Origin: Bellilinea sp034411135
Lineage (GTDB): Bacteria; Chloroflexota; Anaerolineae; Anaerolineales; Anaerolineaceae
Length of the DNA stretch: 11,024 nucleotides
Assembly: GCA_034411135.1 (NCBI GenBank)
Contig: DAOUMN010000061.1
Coordinates: 1-11,024 of the forward strand
Direction of reading: 5' to 3'
The notes beneath the pieces are model-generated. The model was not told the DNA's origin. It did no database searches and saw nothing but the letters and a program-made list of their open reading frames with translations. Position numbers and translations under genes: made by a program. This document shows positions 7,244-11,024 of the stretch, piece by piece; positions within the stretch are counted from its first letter, which is position 1; each line of letters begins with the position of its first letter.

Positions 7244-8445
7244 TCCCGACCTGCTTCAAGCAAATCGATCGCGCGGGTCAAATTATCGCCAATTTTCACC
7301 CAGTCATATTGTGTTACAACCAGGTTGTGTGCTTCTTTGACTATTTTACTCCTGAATTCGCCATTCTCTAATAACCAAAGCGTATAGCTGGCAAATTGTT
7401 GTGGATCATCGCTGATCAGGATATTGTGATTATGTTTTACTTCCAAGCCTTCGGCGCCTTTAGATGTGCTGACAACTGGTGTACCAGCCGCCATGGCTTC
7501 GAGTATTTTCAAGCGGGTACCAGCACCTTGACGCAATGGTGTAACACATACCATGCTCGATGCCACCGCTCTGTGAATATTCTCAATATAGCCACTGAAA
7601 CTAACCTTACCGTCATAGTGTGGCAGACTTTCAATTGGGACTCCATCGGTTTTCCCTGTAATGGTGAGACGCACATGGGGATTTTTGGCAAGGATAAAGG
7701 GAAAAATATCGCTCAAGAAGAAACGCATGGCATCTAAATTGGGCTCATAGGTCAATGCACCGTTGAAGATCAGCGTATTGGGTACGGGTTGAACTGAATC
7801 CGCCGGGATGACTTGAAGGTCGACGCCATTGGGAATACAGAGGATTTTGTCGGGGCGGATTCGAATGTATTTCTGGGCGCGATTGACATCCAGATTTGAA
7901 CATACCAGGGCGAGATCGAACGAACTATAGATCTGGTTTTCGTACCGGCGAAGTTTCCAATACGCCAGGAAACGTCGTAAGCGCTGGAGAAGATTGGTGC
8001 TTTGCAGGTAGCGTTCATGAAGCATCAAAGCCAGTAAATTGTCCATGTCAACTATACGAGGAATACCGTCAATTTCCAGCGCGTAAGGTGCTGTAACAAA
8101 CGTGAAAGCAAATGCAATGTTCGGTTGCCATTCTCGTGCAAATTGAGCCACGGTGGACGACATGGTTTTGAAGTATCCTGCGTAAACTGCGCTTGGCTTG
8201 ATTGAAAGAAAACCCAATCGAGTTTTCCAACGATTGTATTGAAATGGGTTTTGAGGGACAACAATTACGTGCTCGCAAAAATTTTTTATATGATCAATCC
8301 ACTCGGAATGGATGGTTGTATCTTGAAAGGAAATCAGCGCCACTGAATGTTGGCGACTGAGACTTCGGATAAGATGGTAGGCTCTGGTTTTGCTACCCTG
8401 ATTGGTTGGGTATGGGAACCAGGTGGATAATACTAGAATTTTCAA
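7240..8445 (-). CDS. GT4-family glycosyltransferase (first of three), TTG start
   Basis: Cytoplasmic GT-B enzyme of 401 residues. From the TTG at 8445 it starts MKILVLSTWFPYPTNQGSKTRAYHLIRSLS, the family's usual N-terminus (first residue is a TTG codon). An AGGAA five bases before it supports this start; an earlier in-frame TTG at 8499 would add 18 residues lying inside the sulfotransferase gene. IPNGVDLQVI (204-213) marks the domain hinge. The donor domain has LIFNGALTYEPNLDAMRFF (225-243), LTITGKTDG (260-268), VSFSGYIENI (281-290) and VTPLRQGAGTRLKILEAMAAGTPVVSTSKGAEGL (301-334), with Glu316 as expected donor-binding residue. The C-terminus VVTQYDWVKIGDNL resembles the second GT4 of this cluster. 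It follows the sulfotransferase stop by 16 bp. The transferred sugar is unknown. Confidence 0.88.
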   Translation of the reverse strand: MKILVLSTWFPYPTNQGSKTRAYHLIRSLSRQHSVALISFQDTTIHSEWIDHIKNFCEHVIVVPQNPFQYNRWKTRLGFLSIKPSAVYAGYFKTMSSTVAQFAREWQPNIAFAFTFVTAPYALEIDGIPRIVDMDNLLALMLHERYLQSTNLLQRLRRFLAYWKLRRYENQIYSSFDLALVCSNLDVNRAQKYIRIRPDKILCIPNGVDLQVIPADSVQPVPNTLIFNGALTYEPNLDAMRFFLSDIFPFILAKNPHVRLTITGKTDGVPIESLPHYDGKVSFSGYIENIHRAVASSMVCVTPLRQGAGTRLKILEAMAAGTPVVSTSKGAEGLEVKHNHNILISDDPQQFASYTLWLLENGEFRSKIVKEAHNLVVTQYDWVKIGDNLTRAIDLLEAGRE

Positions 8446-8450
8446 GATAT

Positions 8451-8455
8451 TTCCT
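8451..8455 (-). promoter_or_regulatory. Ribosome binding site that decides the TTG start of the first GT4 gene
   Basis: The minus strand reads AGGAA, five bases, then TTG AAA ATT. It places translation start at 8445 and agrees with the family N-terminus. Confidence 0.65.
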
Positions 8456-8461
8456 AAAATG

Positions 8462-9292
8462 CTAGTCTTCAAAAAAATTTGCCCATTCACTGCCAGCAAA
8501 TTTTTGTTTTAGTTCGGCGTAATTTGCGATGATCTCGGACAGGGGCTTTTGAATCTGCTTATAGGTTTTTGCTTGCACCGGATGAAAAGGTAATCCAAGG
8601 AATTTTTGAATTTCGTGGACATGACGGGGCGTGTTTTCCACCAAATCTTCGTAGTAGATTTCGTACACCGGATGGTGTTGAAAAAATTGGTCCGCCTCCT
8701 GTTCCCACTGACGTGTACGGATAAAATCTTCCAGACAGGTTTGGTAATCCAGATTATAGGATTGAACCTCTTCTTTCTCGCCCGATGTATTGACCCAAAT
8801 TCCGGTTTTTTGGGCGTTTTCACGCGAAACATGCGTGCGCAAAATATTGCGGCGTTTGATATGCAGAATGTGGATGTGGGTTTGCTGTTCCAGGGCTCGC
8901 CACAAACGAGAAAGACTCCCATCCCGAGCGTGATAATAGAAAAGCTTAAACCCAAGCGCCTGGATTTCGGCTGGCACTTTTCGAAAGACAATGGATTCAA
9001 GGAATTTTTCGGGTTCAGATTGGTAAAGCGAAAGGATCTGAGAATTCAAAACAAAGTCGGGATGGTCAAAGTCAATCACATCCTCGTTGCGGAATATTTC
9101 GCCGAGTGTCCAGACGGCTGGATGGGAGTTTAATAAACCGCGCAAATAGTTGCTGCCGGTTCGTGAGCGTCCCAGAATGATGAAGCGCGTGTAGTTAGTG
9201 CGGCTCTTCAACAAGCCCAAATCGAGGGCAAATTTTTTAAGTCGAGGATTGGTGTTCAATAATTTGTTCCTGATTCGATTTATCATGGTCAT
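8462..9292 (-). CDS. Sulfotransferase (PAPS-dependent, glycan-modifying type)
   Basis: 276-residue soluble protein predicted to move sulfate from PAPS to a hydroxyl of the glycan made by this cluster. The 5'-phosphosulfate loop is FIILGRSRTGSNYLRGLLNSHP (37-58), with RSRTGS in the place of the usual P-loop-like motif. The 3'-phosphate site is probably ILHIKRRNILRTHVSRENA (142-160), with Arg148 and Ser156 at the expected spacing. YYEDLVENTPRHVHEIQKFLGLP (213-235) and a final NYAELKQKFAGSEWANFFED are typical of the C-terminal half of bacterial sulfotransferases. ATG 9292 or ATG 9286 (two codons later) are both possible and neither has a Shine-Dalgarno site. The frame stays open to 9457, but that part lies inside the upstream GT2 gene and looks unlike protein of this family. 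The acceptor is inferred from context only. Confidence 0.82.
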   Translation of the reverse strand: MTMINRIRNKLLNTNPRLKKFALDLGLLKSRTNYTRFIILGRSRTGSNYLRGLLNSHPAVWTLGEIFRNEDVIDFDHPDFVLNSQILSLYQSEPEKFLESIVFRKVPAEIQALGFKLFYYHARDGSLSRLWRALEQQTHIHILHIKRRNILRTHVSRENAQKTGIWVNTSGEKEEVQSYNLDYQTCLEDFIRTRQWEQEADQFFQHHPVYEIYYEDLVENTPRHVHEIQKFLGLPFHPVQAKTYKQIQKPLSEIIANYAELKQKFAGSEWANFFED

Positions 9293-9312
9293 TACTATAC
9301 TAAAAAATCTGT

Positions 9313-10212
9313 TTATTGGCGCATGCCCCAGCGCCGTATGTAAAAATCTCGGAAGCCCTGACAGAGCGCATCGCGGTGCAGCCGTTGGTGACGCCATTTT
9401 TTCCGGATTGTCCAGCTCAGCCAGGTGCGGAATGCCGATATATGCGCATCCCACCAAGCTGCAAGAGGTGCATGGTGTTTGGCGAGCATCATCAACCGAT
9501 TGCGGGTTGCATAATACGTCACGTTAGGTGAGGGCTTGTAATTACGCTGAACACCTTTATGCCAGATTTTTGCCTGGGGCACCAACCAGATTTGCCACCC
9601 CGCCCGGCTTGCGCGGAAACACCATTCGGTTTCTTCCCAGTAATAAAAAAAGCGGTCGTCGAGGTCGCCAATCTGGCGGATTACGCTGGCTCGCACCAGA
9701 ATTGCGCAGCCGGAAATCCAGTCAACCTTTGCCGGCATGGAAAATTGACCGGAATCTGGCTCATTTTGACCAATATGACAAGCCCGCCAATGGGAGGTCA
9801 GCCTTCCGCCAGCACTCTGGATCACATCTGGTTCATCATAGTGAAACACGAGCGGACCGAGAATACCGCAACTGAGGTTCGAGTCGCCAAATTGAATCAA
9901 ATGACTTATCGCATCCGGAGCAAGGGTAATGTCCTCATTGAGAACAAACACCCATTCGCATCCCATATCCAGTGCTGCTTGAATACCCACATTGTTATTG
10001 CCTGCATAACCTTTGTTTTCTGCCAACGGAATGATGCTTACTGCAGGGTATCGTTGCTTGATTGCATCCGAGGAACCGTCCGTGCAGGCATTGTCTAAAA
10101 CAATAATTACGAGGTTGGAATAATCACTCTGCTGGAGCGATTCCAGGCATGCAAGAGTATCCTCTTTACGGTTTGTGTTAAGGATTACTGCTCCAACCAA
10201 AGGCAATGGCAT
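9313..10212 (-). CDS. GT2-family glycosyltransferase (first GT2)
   Basis: GT-A inverting glycosyltransferase of 299 residues acting at the cytoplasmic face of the membrane. Motifs: VGAVILNTNRKEDTLACLESL (6-26), IIVLDNACTDGSSDAI (36-51), ENKGYAGNNNVGIQAAL (65-81), FVLNEDITLAPDAI (89-102, with LNED as the metal-binding position), VDWISGCAILVRASVIRQIG (163-182) and FFYYWEETEWCFRASRAGWQIW (188-209), where EETEW replaces the more usual EDxD. The last 40 residues are rich in Arg, Lys and Trp (RTWLSWTIRKKWRHQRLHR) and may lie along the membrane. The pattern resembles rhamnosyl- and related transferases, but the sugar cannot be assigned. It starts 3 bp after the epimerase stop, with AGGA seven bases upstream inside the epimerase's last codons, so the two genes are surely co-transcribed. 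Confidence 0.9.
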   Translation of the reverse strand: MPLPLVGAVILNTNRKEDTLACLESLQQSDYSNLVIIVLDNACTDGSSDAIKQRYPAVSIIPLAENKGYAGNNNVGIQAALDMGCEWVFVLNEDITLAPDAISHLIQFGDSNLSCGILGPLVFHYDEPDVIQSAGGRLTSHWRACHIGQNEPDSGQFSMPAKVDWISGCAILVRASVIRQIGDLDDRFFYYWEETEWCFRASRAGWQIWLVPQAKIWHKGVQRNYKPSPNVTYYATRNRLMMLAKHHAPLAAWWDAHISAFRTWLSWTIRKKWRHQRLHRDALCQGFRDFYIRRWGMRQ

Positions 10213-10215
10213 GAC

Positions 10216-11024
10216 TTAATCCTGCCAGACAGTTGGAAGGTTTTTCCGGATTTCAATATGCCCGAATTTTTGAGATTCTCGTGCTCCGTGCTGTTCGACC
10301 CATGCAGCCATTCTTGCGAGACCTTCATCCAGTGATGTCGAAGTCCGTTTTCCAAAAACTTTTTCAATTTTCTCGTGCGAAGAATAAGCATCTTTGACCT
10401 CATTGCGAGGCGGTAGATGCAGGATGTCGGCTTCCGTGCCCATTGCGCGGGCGACTGCCTGTGCAAGCTGGAGGACACTATAAGGCTGGTCAGCACCAAT
10501 GTTAAATATCTGATTGTATGCGGCGGGCGTTTCAGCAGCTTCGGCAATTAGGGGAGCAATATCGCGGATATAACTGAAAGCACGGGTTTGTTGCCCGTCT
10601 CCAAATATGGTCATGGGTTTGCCTTGTAATATCTGGTTCATAAAAATGCCGACAACGTTTCTGTAGCGGTCGCCGATGTTTTGGCGTTCGCCGTAAACGT
10701 TGTGGGGACGAAAAATCACATAATTCAGATCAAACATGGCGTTGCTGACTTTCAATTCCTGTTCCACGGCAAATTTGGCTATCCCATACGGATCTTCTGG
10801 GTGAGGAATATCTTCTTCGGTCATGGGTAGTTTGGGAGAAGCACCGTACACCGCAATGGATGAGGTGAATACAAAACACTTGACCTCAAAATTCACGGCA
10901 GCGTTGATTAAATTGACACTGCCTATCAGGTTGTTGGTGTAGTTGAAGCGCTTGATGAAATGGCTCAAGCCTTCCGCAGCATAAGCGGCAAGGTGATAAA
11001 TGAAATCGAACCGCTCAGATTGGC
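10216..11024 (-). CDS. NAD-dependent nucleotide-sugar epimerase/dehydratase, extended SDR family (5' end beyond window)
   Basis: GalE-like enzyme that would convert a UDP- or other nucleotide-linked sugar before transfer. 268 codons are visible and the reading frame is open to the window edge, so the N-terminal Rossmann GxxGxxG motif is missing from view. The visible part begins QSERFDFIYHLAAYAAEGLSHF, where HLAA is the NAD-contacting strand of extended SDRs. Catalytic residues are Ser in VFTSSIAVYGA (51-61, numbered from the first visible codon) and Tyr79/Lys83 in DPYGIAK. FRPHNVYGERQ (104-114) and GDGQQTRAFSYIRDIA (141-156) form the sugar-nucleotide side. The Met-like TTG at 10968 is an internal Leu, not a start. 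UDP-glucose 4-epimerase activity is the best guess; a related C4-epimerase or a dehydratase cannot be excluded. Confidence 0.88.
   Translation of the reverse strand, partial: QSERFDFIYHLAAYAAEGLSHFIKRFNYTNNLIGSVNLINAAVNFEVKCFVFTSSIAVYGASPKLPMTEEDIPHPEDPYGIAKFAVEQELKVSNAMFDLNYVIFRPHNVYGERQNIGDRYRNVVGIFMNQILQGKPMTIFGDGQQTRAFSYIRDIAPLIAEAAETPAAYNQIFNIGADQPYSVLQLAQAVARAMGTEADILHLPPRNEVKDAYSSHEKIEKVFGKRTSTSLDEGLARMAAWVEQHGARESQKFGHIEIRKNLPTVWQD
10220..10223 (-). promoter_or_regulatory. Ribosome binding site of the first GT2 gene
   Basis: AGGA on the minus strand, seven bases before the ATG at 10212. It overlaps the last Gln-Asp codons of the epimerase gene, which links translation of the two. Confidence 0.6.

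Noticed and set aside
8446..8499. Longer N-terminus of the first GT4 from an earlier TTG
   Set aside because: It overlaps the sulfotransferase 3' end, and an AGGAA site and family N-terminus support the TTG at 8445.
9293..9457. Upstream in-frame extension of the sulfotransferase by 55 codons
   Set aside because: It overlaps the 3' end of the well-supported GT2 gene, has no family-like sequence, and the ATG pair at 9292/9286 gives the natural start.
10966..10968. TTG as start of the epimerase
   Set aside because: The frame continues upstream with HLAAYAAEGL, a conserved part of extended SDR enzymes, to the window edge.

Overview
The window is one end-to-end piece of a bacterial surface-polysaccharide (exopolysaccharide, capsule or O-antigen-like) biosynthesis cluster. 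All ten supported genes read on the minus strand, so transcription runs from high to low coordinates. Both end genes are cut by the window edges. Base composition is moderate. The fused chain-length/tyrosine-kinase protein, the epimerase with its HLAAYAAEGL segment and the mix of glycosyltransferases suggest a Chloroflexota-type organism (perhaps Anaerolineae), but this is inference from family resemblance; no rRNA or other marker is present.

Layout in transcription order: a nucleotide-sugar epimerase of the extended SDR family (5' end missing, 11024 to 10216); a GT2 glycosyltransferase (10212 to 9313); a sulfotransferase (9292 to 8462); a GT4 glycosyltransferase with a TTG start (8445 to 7240); a Wzy/O-antigen-ligase-like membrane protein (7243 to 5819); a second GT2 (5826 to 4897); a second GT4, also with TTG (4888 to 3662); a GT39/ArnT-like membrane glycosyltransferase (3665 to 2295); a third GT4 (2298 to 1102); then, after a 103-bp gap, the N-terminal part of a Wzz/Wzc-like chain-length regulator fused to a BY-kinase (998 to 1), cut just where the Walker A loop begins.

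Together these would make an activated sugar, assemble a repeat unit on a lipid carrier in the cytoplasm (two GT2 and three GT4 enzymes), decorate it with sulfate, add a further sugar outside the membrane from a lipid-phosphate donor (GT39), polymerise or ligate it (Wzy-like) and set chain length (Wzz/kinase). No initiating phosphoglycosyltransferase, Wzx flippase or outer export protein lies in the window; these are expected in the flanks or elsewhere.

The genes are packed very tightly: three 4-bp ATGA overlaps, one 8-bp overlap and gaps of 3, 8, 16 and 20 bp, which implies one transcript with translational coupling. The only sizeable gap is 999-1101. The most notable unexplained signals are a run of nine C residues inside the second GT2 gene (possible phase-variation switch), an A8 slippery run that could join the GT39 frame to the following GT4 frame, and an 18-bp inverted repeat overlapping a weak possible promoter before the kinase gene. 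I see no tRNA, rRNA, CRISPR array, insertion sequence or other mobile element, and no plus-strand gene that I can support.
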